In this document: piece after piece, positions 37,201-47,000 of the stretch
Position numbering within the stretch: position 1 is the stretch's first letter
How the letters are laid out: every line of letters begins with the position of its first letter
Assembly (NCBI GenBank): GCA_940671915.1
Contig: CALNVZ010003426.1
Location: 5,028,911 to 5,092,910, forward strand
Direction: 5' to 3'
Origin: Paracentrotus lividus
Lineage: Eukaryota > Echinodermata > Echinoidea > Camarodonta > Echinidae
DNA: 64,000 nucleotides
Translations under genes and position numbers: made by a program
The notes under the pieces: generated by a model
Seen by the model: the letters and a program-made list of their open reading frames with translations, nothing else
Databases searched by the model: none
What the model was told of the DNA's origin: nothing

Positions 37201-40010
37201 AGAAGATAGTAATGATTATATATCAATTTGTTTTTGTACTCTGTTATTGTTATGGTTATTCAGCCAAGGCTAAGTCAAAGAAAGTGAATGTAAAAGTTTA
37301 TTTTCCATCTACTTTGGGCAGATAAATGAAATGAATGAATAAGGTGATATTTCATGTAAAGAATTTTTTTTTTTTCTGTCATATTTTTCCGTTTTGCAGA
37401 AACCTCTGATTGATTTGATGCGAGATCATCAACTGTTTTTCCTGAAATGTGAGCAGGAATACAAAGAGCTTTACAGGAAATTAGTTGCTATCTTCAAGAA
37501 TAAAGATGTGGTGAGTACACAAATAAGTTTTAATATAGATATGGGTCATTTCATCGATTTGGCTTACATTTTGTGATTTTTTTTTGGTCAAAAAGCTGGA
37601 CTATGATTTTTCTCAATCGTTTGTTGAGCATGGACCTTCATTCATCCAGTTATTCGTTTGAAATTTCTTTAACACTTAATGGCAACTGTTAATTATTATT
37701 GTATCCAGAATTCCTTTGTAGGTACAATAAGAATCTAAAGAGTCTTCCAGTGCACATTATTTTTGTTTTAGAAGGTCCTTTTTCTTTTTGTTTTGTTTTG
37801 TTTGTTTGTTTTTTGTTTTTTTTATCAGGGCTAAATCACTCTTTTCTTCCCCATCTCTCCTCTCTCTCTTACTCTTTTACTAACTCATTTTTTTCTCTAT
37901 CCTATTCTATAGTGAAACATTAAACGAAATGAGCTCCGTAATGTGTATTTGTGCACTATATAAAGTAGGCACTATTAATATTCCATTATTCCATAGTTTG
38001 GTGCTATTCGTCTGTACTCAAAGATCATCCTACTTCTATTCTACTCTCACAAGCTACTATTAATATTATTCCATTATTATTATTATTATCTCACAGTTTG
38101 GTGCTATTAGGCTGTACTCCAAGCCAGAGATCATTCTTCTTCTATTCTACTCTCACAAGCATCAGAAGTTTTACATCGTATGTCCCCAACAGAGGGAGCA
38201 ATTCCAACTTGGCTTCGTCAAAGCCATGAACAAGCATCTCAAAGTTCAGCCAAAAGGAGCGGTAAGCATTCTTTTTTATTTCCCCAGGAAGAGCTCTTTT
38301 TCTCCAGGGAGAGTGTTGCTTTGTTTGGGCCAACATCAAATAATTTTACACATGGTTCCACACTACTTTCAGGGGCCTGTAACATAGAGAGTTATAATCA
38401 ATCACCGATTGATGGTATCCAATCATGTGATCCTTGCTGCTTGCAATTCTTGCTTTAAAAGAACTGAATAAATACCCTACAATGAAATGAATGCTGGATC
38501 AATTGTCATTGGAAGAAATCTTAACGCAACTCTGCTCCATTCATTGTGACTCTTTCATATCAGCTAGACTAACCTACAAAACATAAGAGGTTTAACCCTA
38601 AAAGGGCCAGGGGGGGGGGGGGCTAATCAGCCCCCCCTCGACATTTCACGCGGTAATGTCGCTGAAAAAAAATTTGCGCTTTATTCTCTAACATCTTGCG
38701 CTACTTTTGAAACTATTTTTACAGAAATCGAGTATACTGTTCGGAAGTTGCGCAACATTATATAATGCTGCGCAGACTCAAAAACCAGAGATTTTCTGTA
38801 TTTGTGTACAAAACATATGGGAAATGGCTTTTCATGCTGAAATCACATTTCTGTATTTAAAATATTGTTATTAGCCAATATTTTAGTTGATATTGCTGTA
38901 ATCATTAGAGATAATCAATGACCAAAGTATTCTGAACAAAAAACAATAAAATACATAAGTAAAAAAACAAAGAAATACATAAGAAATTCCCAAAACAATA
39001 AAATACATAAGAAATTGAATTAGATACTGGAATTTTTTTCACGTACAATTGTTAGGAAAGCTACAAAGAATATTTACACCAAGAATTAGCATTCGAGGAG
39101 CCTTATTTAATGATTTAGAGCTAAAAAGTATGATTTCATGCATAAATTAGCATATTTAATTAATATAAATTAAAAAGACATTATTTTGGAAAAATGAACT
39201 ATACAGTCTTGTAGATTACATTGCAAACTACTATTGTGCAAATTTTCGCGGCGCTCGCGCGATCGGCGGCCAAGATCTGAAGATAACTCGGCCTTTTTAG
39301 GGTTAACCCTAAAAAGACTGGGGGGGGGGCTCATTCAGCCCCCCCCTCGACATTTTTCGTGATAACTTCGCAACGCTGCAAAAAATTTCGCCGAGACTTC
39401 GTGACTATTTTCTTTCAAGTCTCCCGCAACTTTTGAGACCAAATTTGTGATGCCCGGGTACGCGGTTCCGAAATTACGTAACATTTTGTAACCGTGCGTC
39501 AGACCCAAAATTGCTCAAATACGTGATTTTGTGTACAAATCCAATGCAAATTGTGTTTTTAGCCAAAATTCATAAATGTATCATTATTTTCTCTTTTAAT
39601 GATTAACATCAATTAATTTAAGGTTGTTTATGATTGAAATAGTGTCACTGATGATTTCCATTGAAAAAACGATAAAAAACAAAAAGTCGAAAAACAAAGA
39701 AATACATAAGAAATTTTAAAAACAATAGAATACATAAGAAATAAATCTTGATACAGAATTTTTTCTACCACAATTGTTTCACCAGAAGCCTACAAAGAGC
39801 CTGTAAACCAAAATTAGCACTTTCAGGGCTTTATTTAAATATTAGAGCAAATCTTTGAATTTATGCATAAATTAGCATAATTAATTAGTACTGAAATTTT
39901 TCGGAGAATATGACTCTTCAGTTTTGGAGAGGATGCCATGGGTAACGCGCTGTGCCAATTTTCGGCGCGATGCGCGCTCAACGGCCGAGATCTTAGGGGG
40001 GGGCTGAATA

Positions 40011-40041
<31 letters not shown>

Positions 40042-43000
40042 GTCTTTATGTGTGTCAAAATAGCCCAGTCTTTTTAGGGTTAAGAAGGTGTGATAGTGTA
40101 GCAAAGATATGACATGTAAACAGAAAGAACAAATATAAATCTACATTATGTTAGCTTTTTCATCATTAAAATCTATATTTTGCCATGTGAGGAGGTATTT
40201 TTAATGAATATTTAATGTGAAAATTGGCAAGTTTTTGTAGCCTTTTGTAAGATTTATTCCATACAGGTTTATCTACCTTACATGTCATTATGAATTTTTT
40301 TTTGTCTAGATAGATTATAAAAGTGAAAGAAAAATATAATGAATGCCAGTTTGAGAAGTCAGAGATAATTCATGTCAGACATTCTGAAAATTCTTTACCG
40401 TCACAGAGTGACAGACCAAACCCTGATCCTGCTGGAACCAGTACGGCAGACAGTGACTCTACCACAGCTCCATCTATTGGTGAAAAGCGACCAAACGATG
40501 CCGATGAAGCCGCTAGCACCAGCGGTGTCGACGCCATCGGGAACGGAGATGATTCAAGCATGGAACCGATACCATCGTGGAAGCAGGGCTATAAACTACG
40601 TAATAACATGCAGTGCTCGCGGTCCGACGATCCTAACGATGATTGGTGTGCTGTGTGTAATAATGGTGGTGACTTAGTCTGCTGTGATAGATGTCCGAGG
40701 GTCTATCATCATGAGTGTCACGTCCCGCTTATCAGTGAAGTACCAGAGTGAGTCTTCAAGAAGTTTTAGATCCCTTTTGACATCCATCAAGTGAATTACA
40801 ATGTAGCAATTACCAGAATAAACACTGATATTTTTAATTTGGTATATTACACGTAGGTCATACAAATAGAAGAAATCGATCAATAGAAGTATTAATTCTT
40901 TCAGCAGTTCACACTAAATTTCATCCAAACTTATGGTAGGATTAAAAGTATTTGCCACACATACATTCATATCTTGTATTACAATTGGACCACCACATCT
41001 GTTGAATTTCCTTTTTAATGCTAATTCTGTAAGTGGTAAATTCCATGAAGTTGAGGCACATGTCCATGTAGAATTGAGATATTTGAAATGATATCTTCAG
41101 CATAAATCAGTACTATACTAATTAAGCTGCATGTAACTATATTTGTTGTTCGTTAGCTTTACATTTGTATCAAGATCATACATTTTTTTCTGGAAATTTT
41201 GTGCCATTGAGACTCAATTTTGATGCATATGTTGTATCTTGTTACATTCAGAGATGACTTCAATTGTACACTATGCTTTGATGTGGTGGCTGACGAAGAG
41301 GAAGATAATAATGATGAAAACGCTGAAAAATTAGAAGGTTTCACCGCCAGAGAATTCAAGGTATGTGAAATTCGCGACCTTCTAGTGGTTCAAAAAATTT
41401 GTCTGAATGAAACCACTGCCAAGATTTTAGCTTGTAGAGTCTATTAGGCCAAAAAAAAAAAAATTTTTTGTTTGCCCTCCAGTGGAAAAATTAAAAATTA
41501 GGGTCGGTCAGTCGGTCGGTCAGTCGATTTTTTTTTTTTTTTTTTTTTTTAATGAACAAAAATACTACGTCTATATATATTTGACTGAACAAAAAGAAAC
41601 ATGAATATTAACAGTTCTTTCAGTATATCTCACGACTTTATTTAAACAAATTTAAACTTTCTACTGCTAAATTTTACATTTTCCGTCGAAAATGGTGAGT
41701 TTTCAATTTTTAGGTCAATGAAGAAAAAAAAAAAAAAAAAAATCCCGACCCAAATTTTTGCCATTTTACGGTCGGTCGCGGAGGGCAAACAAACATTTTT
41801 TTTTTTTGGCCTTATTGCAGTGTATCTTATTCAAGATAATCTTGAACTTCGGTGTAATGAGAGAAAAAATGTTCACATTTCTCTAGTAAAAATGATTGCT
41901 TATTGAGTACTGCTACAACAAGAAAACAGATATAACAAGGCAGCAATTTGTGGTCCTTGGGATCTCATTATAAATAGCTCCACTGTATGATATTTGTTCA
42001 AACAACCAATTGATGAACGACTCAGAAATCAAGGCCAAAGTTCACAGAACTTCTTTGTAGTTTCCCTTATTTTTTGGGGTAATTAATTTAAAGAGTTTTA
42101 CATTGCACATGTGTACATTATATACCATTGTCATTTTTTCTTAATTAATTGTATAAAACAGAACTGAACTCGACTAATCTGAACGATTTTCGCCTGTAAC
42201 CAAAGCTGGAAATTGGCTTCACAATTTTTTTTTAAAACTTTATATTGAATAATAATAATAATATTTGCATTTCATCTATACATTATTTTGTTGATACATC
42301 TTTGTTATTCAAGATTGAATAATATTGATTTGCATTTCATGTACTTGATGCAGCTTTGTCAGAGGTTACTGCTGGAGATGTACTGCCTTGTGGATTCTGA
42401 ACCATTCTTAGAACCTGTCGGACCTGAGGTATGTATACCTAGCAACTCATTGTCGGTGGGCTGATAAAACCTTGTATCTCAAAGTTCGGTGGAAAATCAC
42501 CTTTTTGGGTTTATCTCCAAAATCCCTCTGACATCATGCTCCTTCTCTCTCTCTCTTCACCCCCCCCCCCCCCCCCCCCCTCTCTCTCTCTCTCTCCCTA
42601 TCTTTCTTTGTTTTCCTCCTCCTTATCCTCCTGTCACTTGTGAAAAATATGTTCATTCAATATTTCATATTTTTGTTTTCATCATTTGGCGACTTCATGA
42701 AAATTAATCTAAAGATTAAAGATTTTTTGTTGTTGTATAAAGCATTGATTGATATGTCCCTAGTTTGACTACTGGGGTACTATGAATTCAAAATTCCATC
42801 TGGTCAGCTGTATGTAATGTACATGTAATGGAAGGCCTTGATTTAATAGATAAATTACCCTCTTTCATAATGATTGATCTATCAACGAACAAATCTAAGC
42901 AAAGACTCAATTTAATGGATTAATATTAATCTACCCCTATCATAGGTAACTGGTTACCATGAGATAATCCCAATCCCCATGGATCTATCAACCATCAAAG

Positions 43001-44097
43001 CTAAGCTCAGCCTCTCATCAATGGATAAATACACCTCACCTAGACAGATGGTGGAGGATCTACGTGTTATGTTCACCAACTGCTATCAATACAATGGGGT
43101 AAGTACACATTTGCATGAACAGGGCATTTTATGTATTTTGCCTACTTTTACCCAGGTGGAAAAAGCTAGTATGGAATACCCTGAAACAGGACATTTCCTC
43201 TTCATGAAATTTGCCTCTTATCATTTACGTGTAGGGGAAAAAACTAATTCTCTATAACGAAATTGTTTTATACCTAAAATTTAAGTTCGAACAAAGACGA
43301 AATATTTTATCTACATGCTATAGCAGGAGTGGACTTAATTACAATTGCAAGCAAAATTTGTATATAGTGCTACAAGAATATAACTTGACCTTCAAGAAGA
43401 AGAAACTATGATCATTGTTATTTTCAATCTTACAAATTTTAGCTTCAGAAATTTGTGTGTACATGTAGTGCCATAAGAATATGGTAAATTGCCATTGATA
43501 TAAACGCACTTTAAATTGCCACTTCGCCTCTTTACCATTTCGTTTCATTCCCATTTGGTCTAATGGCCAATTGGTCTAATACGTCTCAGTCAAATCTTGT
43601 AACAGACATGTAATAGAAAAAAATATTCATTTGAGAATTAGACGAAAATGCAATTGAACAATTTGGCTATCAGACTATACAACAATAGGATCAAGTGGTC
43701 TTTAGACCCAGTAAAAATTAGACCAAGGGGAAATTAGACCAAACTGCTAGTAGACGATATAAATGGGCTTTATGTGGTACTAGACATAATGAGAATTGAA
43801 CAAACTGTTGTTAGACCAAGTGGATATTAACCAAGAATATAACCTGAACTTTAACAAGAAGTACATATTAATGTTTCTAATTTTAGCTTCACCTTTTCTC
43901 TTTCTTCACTTCAGGAGACCTCAGATCTTGGTAAGATAGCCCAGCATCTCCAGCGCTACGCTTCCCGTTTCATGAAGCGTTATCTTCCAGAGTTCATGGA
44001 TTCTAACTTCGTATCGTCGAGCAGTCAACGGAATGAGGATCGACCGGTCAAACGAAGGAAACAAGAGCACCCCACCCCAGTGTTCCACATTAGATAA
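25222..44097 (+). CDS. TIF1-family TRIM protein (TRIM24/TRIM33-like) with an inserted ACID-like domain
   Basis: Fifteen coding exons in phase, about 1241 residues: 25222-25423, 27722-27918, 29055-29251, 30672-30851, 31121-32317, 32852-33266, 34132-34203, 37014-37142, 37400-37510, 38097-38261, 40407-40747, 41252-41360, 42354-42428, 42946-43098, 43915-44097. The start ATG follows an in-frame stop. Domains: RING about residues 19-75 ([17 protein letters not shown]); B-box 1 (CSNCDDNV onward); B-box 2 ([22 protein letters not shown]); coiled coil about 200-340; Q-rich stretch about 390-435; acidic linker; ACID-like domain 797-955; PHD about 1036-1079 ([13 protein letters not shown]); bromodomain about 1095-1220 ([20 protein letters not shown]); basic tail KRRKQ. 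The order outside the ACID-like block is that of TIF1 co-regulators, nuclear proteins that read histone tails and have E3 ligase activity. It probably represents the single TIF1 of this lineage, equally related to TRIM24, TRIM28 and TRIM33. Several exons have truncated copies in the preceding intron. Confidence 0.93.
25629..26388. mobile_element. TA-flanked MITE, 760 bp, TIF1 intron 1
   Basis: Ends GAGTAAAGTGCCCAAAATTCGACC and GGTCGAATTTCGGGCACTTTACTC are inverted repeats flanked by TA. The interior GC-rich part gives spurious open frames on both strands. Confidence 0.85.
26528..26596. repeat. Poly(T) plus (GA)n tract
   Basis: About 24 T followed by a GA-rich purine run. Confidence 0.9.
27420..27680 (+). 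pseudogene. Truncated copy of TIF1 coding exon 2, split by a MITE
   Basis: TTTTTCAG plus the first ~95 bases of exon 27722-27918 with several changes; the frame used by the real exon meets a stop at the fourth codon. The copy is interrupted by the element at 27514-27656 and resumes with AGGAGG..., after which it ends. It lies about 300 bp upstream of the intact exon. Confidence 0.85.
27514..27656. mobile_element. Small MITE (GGGGCATTTCATGAAA ends)
   Basis: GGGGGGCATTTCATGAAA is mirrored by TTTCATGAAATGCTCCCC, with internal CTTGTCA/TTGTCAGTG also mirrored; 143 bp. The intact exon at 27722 shows the sequence without the insert (GCATGTCAGGAGG). Confidence 0.85.
28318..28779. mobile_element. TTAAAGGGAT-type MITE, TIF1 intron 2
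   Basis: TTAAAGGGATGCAGTAAC at the left is mirrored by GTTACTAAATCCCTTTAA at the right. 462 bp, non-coding. Confidence 0.75.
29443..29947. mobile_element. TTAAAGGGGAAGTTCAC MITE, TIF1 intron 3
   Basis: Ends TTAAAGGGGAAGTTCACC / GTGAACTTCCCCTTTAA. Internally palindromic: GATTCTGTGACGTGACATGC is mirrored by CACGTGACGTCACAGAATC. 505 bp. Confidence 0.88.
29998..30077 (+). pseudogene. Truncated copy (a) of the TIF1 coiled-coil exon
   Basis: Resembles the first ~70 bases of exon 30672-30851 (GAAGCAGC.., CTTTGTTCAGGAGCTGCA) with an acceptor-like ATTCCAG before it. It is interrupted by a stop in the exon frame and has no donor. Confidence 0.75.
30093..30400. repeat. GTCATGGAAAAGTC interspersed repeat, copy 3
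   Basis: Near-colinear with 17265-17575. It lies between the two truncated copies of the coiled-coil exon. Confidence 0.85.
30418..30560 (+). pseudogene. Truncated copy (b) of the TIF1 coiled-coil exon
   Basis: Starts in intron sequence that matches the real intron (TTCTCT..TTATGTTGATCAG) and continues into the exon frame as [19 protein letters not shown] before a stop. No donor. About 190 bp upstream of the intact exon. Confidence 0.88.
32408..32530. mobile_element. Small inverted-repeat element, TIF1 intron 5
   Basis: AGGAGAACTAC is mirrored by GTAGTTCTCCT, with ACAATTACCCCTGCC facing CCTTGGGGGTATTTGT. It contains a short ACCTAACCCTAACCC stretch, too short to call telomeric. Confidence 0.6.
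32583..32777 (+). mobile_element. tRNA-derived SINE, TIF1 intron 5
   Basis: The head contains an A-box-like TGGCTCAGTGGATGG and a B-box-like GGGCTCGATCCCC with tRNA-like spacing, then a ~120-bp unrelated body and an A-rich tail (AAAAAAAAAAATAAA). Confidence 0.8.
34077..34104 (+). pseudogene. Truncated copy of the first ACID exon
   Basis: TTTCATAG|GATGATTTAAAGCC... repeats the acceptor and the first ~28 bases of exon 34132-34203 (TTTCATAG|GATGATGTAATGC) as a ~55-bp direct repeat. A stop-free remnant this short has no coding value. Confidence 0.75.
34757..35000. repeat. ~120-bp tandem duplication in TIF1 intron 7
   Basis: Two units share GAGAAATTATA, TCCTTGTAACACATGCT and GTCACATGGTCTCTAATTGC. 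A (TAAGA)n run follows at 35031-35050. Confidence 0.9.
35937..36010 (+). pseudogene. Truncated copy 1 of the second ACID exon
   Basis: CGACAG|AAAGATGATCAGGG... matches the first ~65 bases of exon 37014-37142 ([17 protein letters not shown], then MT). The match then stops; the frame stays open to a stop at 36050, but there is no donor at the corresponding place. Confidence 0.88.
36135..36715. mobile_element. Inverted-repeat element with 6-bp ATAGCA target duplication
   Basis: Ends CAGGGCATAAATTT / AAATTTAAGGCCTG (imperfect inverted repeats), flanked on both sides by ATAGCA. The uninterrupted sequence CTAAATAGCATGAAAATAT survives at 36927-36945 in the neighbouring tandem copy of this intron. 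The interior is GC-richer with GGCC/ACGGC words and no transposase frame. Confidence 0.82.
36804..36875 (+). pseudogene. Truncated copy 2 of the second ACID exon
   Basis: The acceptor ATGACAG and [20 protein letters not shown] are almost identical to the intact exon 210 bp downstream, then the match ends after ~60 bases and a stop follows. The preceding intron part (TAGTTATTATT..TCTTCTTCTGAAA) is duplicated too. Confidence 0.9.
37997..38053 (+). pseudogene. Truncated copy of the fourth ACID exon
   Basis: CCATAG|TTTGGTGCTATTC... repeats the first ~63 bases of exon 38097-38261, missing six bases and carrying a few changes, up to CTCTCACAAGC, then returns to intron sequence. The tandem unit is about 100 bp. 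Confidence 0.92.
38592..39306. mobile_element. TTAA-flanked MITE with G runs, first of an abutting pair
   Basis: TTAA then CCCTAAAAGGGCC at the left, GGCCTTTTTAGGG then TTAA at the right. G and C runs lie just inside the left end. Same family as 12748-13548. Confidence 0.88.
39303..40083. mobile_element. TTAA-flanked MITE with G runs, second of an abutting pair
   Basis: It shares the TTAA at 39303-39306 with its neighbour and lies in the same orientation. Ends CCCTAAAAAGACTGG / CCCAGTCTTTTTAGGG. It has a C run of about 30 at 40011-40040. Both sit in the intron before the PHD exon. Confidence 0.88.
41447..41813. mobile_element. MITE with GGCCAAAAAAAA ends and (GGTCAGTC) motif
   Basis: AGGCC plus A run, TTTGTTTGCCCTCC at the left; GGAGGGCAAACAAACA, T run, GGCCT at the right. 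GTCGGTCAGTCGGTC near the left end is mirrored by ACGGTCGGTCGCG near the right. Confidence 0.8.
42541..42597. repeat. (TC)n-poly(C)-(TC)n tract
   Basis: Pyrimidine-only tract in a TIF1 intron with about 20 C flanked by CT repeats. Confidence 0.9.
43553..43832. mobile_element. GGTCTAA/TTAGACC palindromic repeat, copy 3
   Basis: Left half GGTCTAATGGCCAATTGG..., right half ...AATTAGACCAAACTG and TTAGACCAAGTGG; located in the intron before the last TIF1 exon. Confidence 0.75.
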
Positions 44098-47000
44098 GAT
44101 GAAAGGATGGTAGTATTATCCTTACCTGCTGTTAAAGAAATAGAGGCTCCAGCTTTCATTGGGAGTGGACCATAATTTGCTGACCCCACACTTGGCACTA
44201 GAAATACCTGTCTTGAAAGTAAATTTCTGGACAACCGCAAAACAACCTCTCCCACCCGAGACACTCTTTAGCCTGCTTCAGGCATCATCTGTGAGACTGA
44301 CGAGTTAAACAAATGGGTAATGGGTGGAATATGCAAGACATCTCATAAGCTTTGGCAGTGGTGATAAAACTTGAGATGATGGACAACACCTGTTACTGGG
44401 TAAGCATCTGTGGTGTCAATTTACCCATGGAAGCTCAAGATTCACCCTCTTTAAAGCCCTTCCCTGCCAAAGTGAGAAAGTGGTTTTTCATAGGGACTAC
44501 CTGAGAGGAGAGCATGGTGAAAATTGCTGAATAGAACCACCCGGCATTATTTCATCAAAATAAATTCAAAAATGATCACGTTGTGGGTGAATCAAGCCTT
44601 TCCTACTGATGAAAATTAATTTTTACAGGAAACACCTGTAAGAAGATGCATGAGAGTATGGCTAAAGCAATAGACAGCACGCTGTAATGGCACCATCCGA
44701 TACCGTCATAACAGAAAGGATCTAATTAAAGAACTTGTGGTACTGTAATAGAGCATTTTCTGCTTATAAAAACTCTGTTGATGAATTTTTATGGGATTTG
44801 GATTCTTGTCAAATCAAGAAAAACCTTTGATTAATCCTTGAAACCAAACCTATCCTGTGGGTGAAAACCAGTAGAAAACAAGAGTGATGAGCGGTCGTTT
44901 ATACCTTGCCTTCAAATGCATGAAGCCCTTGCCTTTGAGTGCATGAGACATTGCTTGTAAGATAGTTTACATATGTATATTTGGTCACGATCTGGTGGCA
45001 TGAAAAGAAACATGAATGACATGAATATATATCAAATCTTTGATGCTTCTGTGAAAGATGTTAAAAACATGAGGATAGAAAGACTGTTGAGATAGTTTGA
45101 TAGATTTCAAGGCATTAAAAATTTACCTATCAGCTGCCGTTTAAGCATTGCTACTTCATAAATGTATTTAGTTGGTCAACTTGCTCAACTTGTTGACGCT
45201 ATGACTTGGGGCTATAATGCATAAAATGTAAAAAAAACTATCTGAATACTTTAGGCTCTAGAATCCGTAACCTACATGTACCTAGATCCGGTTTTATATT
45301 ATATGGGCTGAAAATACTTCCATTATGAAAACAGTAATAAAAAAAATAAAAAAATTTGAAATTTAAGCCTCACGATATTCCCCACCTAAATGGAGTTCCT
45401 ATCTACTTGCAAAGATTTTGGTTTTGTAGTGGAACACCTTTAGCATCCTGGGTGGTGGATATGAATGCGAGATAAGAAGCCTGTACAGCCTTTTATCATT
45501 ATTACAAACATGATACAACAAGATTTAGTAATTACAGTGCAATTCCTTGGCTCCTAAATTGAACAATGTTCAGACATACTACATGCCTGATGTGTTCAGC
45601 ATAACATGATTTCGTAATTGGTGTGCCCCCGAGTATCTCATCATAATATAAGTGGACTTAATTATTATTGTTATTTTTTTAGTTATTATAGAATTTGTCG
45701 CTGAAAGATGGAATATCGAGAATGTGCAGTCAAGTAGATGAAAGGATGTGAATACTATACATGTAAGCTCTAGATCCTAAGCATTCAATATAATCTGTTG
45801 AAGCTTTATGTACAGATTGTCATGAAATTTTCTTGAGGAAAATCGATTGTAGTTATTAAGTCGCAAAGTGGAGGTGTACATGCACATGTATTTATGATTG
45901 CTCATCACGGCAAAGTACAGGCTTGTGAATTGCACGTTGATGCAGATGTTTTTTATCTTGTACAGTTATAAAGTCAAAACATGTGGCTAAAGTCACACTG
46001 GGACTTTGTGGTACTGATACCTTGGGTTTCAGCAAGTCCAAGTCTGGTGTCAATGGACCCAGTGTAACTGGAAGTATAAAGGAAGGTTAATGTTGAGGTA
46101 TTTGTTTAGAAGATTTTCATGTGTTTCTTTAAAATCTGTTGTGTCAGTGGCGAATGGTGGGGGAAAAATCAAATCAGCGGTCATGGGGTTTTTGAGAAAT
46201 ACTTAATCATAAAGTTCCTGCAAGTCTATTGCAAGGCTAATGTGACTCTGGTGTCAATGGCCCCAGTGTAAGTGGAAATATGAAGTAATTTGTTAATAAT
46301 TAGACTTATGTTTCATTAAAATAAGTTGTGTCAGCGACGGATCCGTTGGGGGAAATCTCAAAACCAGAGGCCACGTAAGATACAATAATCAGGCCTTTCA
46401 TGGGAGATGCTTAGTTTGATCTTGTGGCTTTTGGGAAATATTTTATCATTGCACTCACCTGAAAAAAGGCATCCATAGATTTTAAAGCCAATACGAACCA
46501 GGAGCCATCTCTAGTCCTCAACTACTCAATCCTGCCCTGATATCTAACCCATAATGCAACATCCTGAGCAGTGTAGTCTTATATAACAGGCTCAATTGAA
46601 CAATAACACACTTTTTCACTGCTCAATTAATTCACACAGCAATAATAATTTTACCAAATAGCAAAACAAATACTTTTCCCCTCAAAACATTTTAGTTTCC
46701 CAATACAAATTAGTTTATACGTTAATTTATACACTTTATTGTTAATAGTTATTACGAAAGTTATATTTTAAGACTATTTATTTATAACACACAGTCAATG
46801 AGAGGGTTGGTCAGTTCGCTCTGGCTTTAATACATTTAATTGCTAAATGATCTCGCGTGGTAAGTCACATTGCTAAGGAAATGGCAATGCCCTTACCTTA
46901 CTGAGACACTAGACATTATGCTTAGAATATCTTTCATTATGTCTCCTTCATACATTTAGATGGGATTAGATTAATGTGCTAGATTAATGGGCAAGAAAAA

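Larger units (their letters stand above)
34132..38261 (+). other. Four-exon block encoding a MED25/PTOV ACID-like domain within TIF1
   Basis: Exons 34132-34203, 37014-37142, 37400-37510 and 38097-38261 encode 159 residues; every boundary is phase 0, including both outer ones. By eye the product follows the MED25 activator-interaction domain (as I recall it) from end to end: [11 protein letters not shown] against [22 protein letters not shown] against TEQWPQKLIMQL; a helix ending [13 protein letters not shown] against [27 protein letters not shown] against [29 protein letters not shown] against FVNGIRQVITNH. In MED25 this seven-stranded barrel binds transcriptional activators. Length also fits (about 150). 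A SPOC domain has the same fold and is the main alternative, but the WPxxL and LYSxKxxxF matches favour ACID. Confidence 0.75.
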
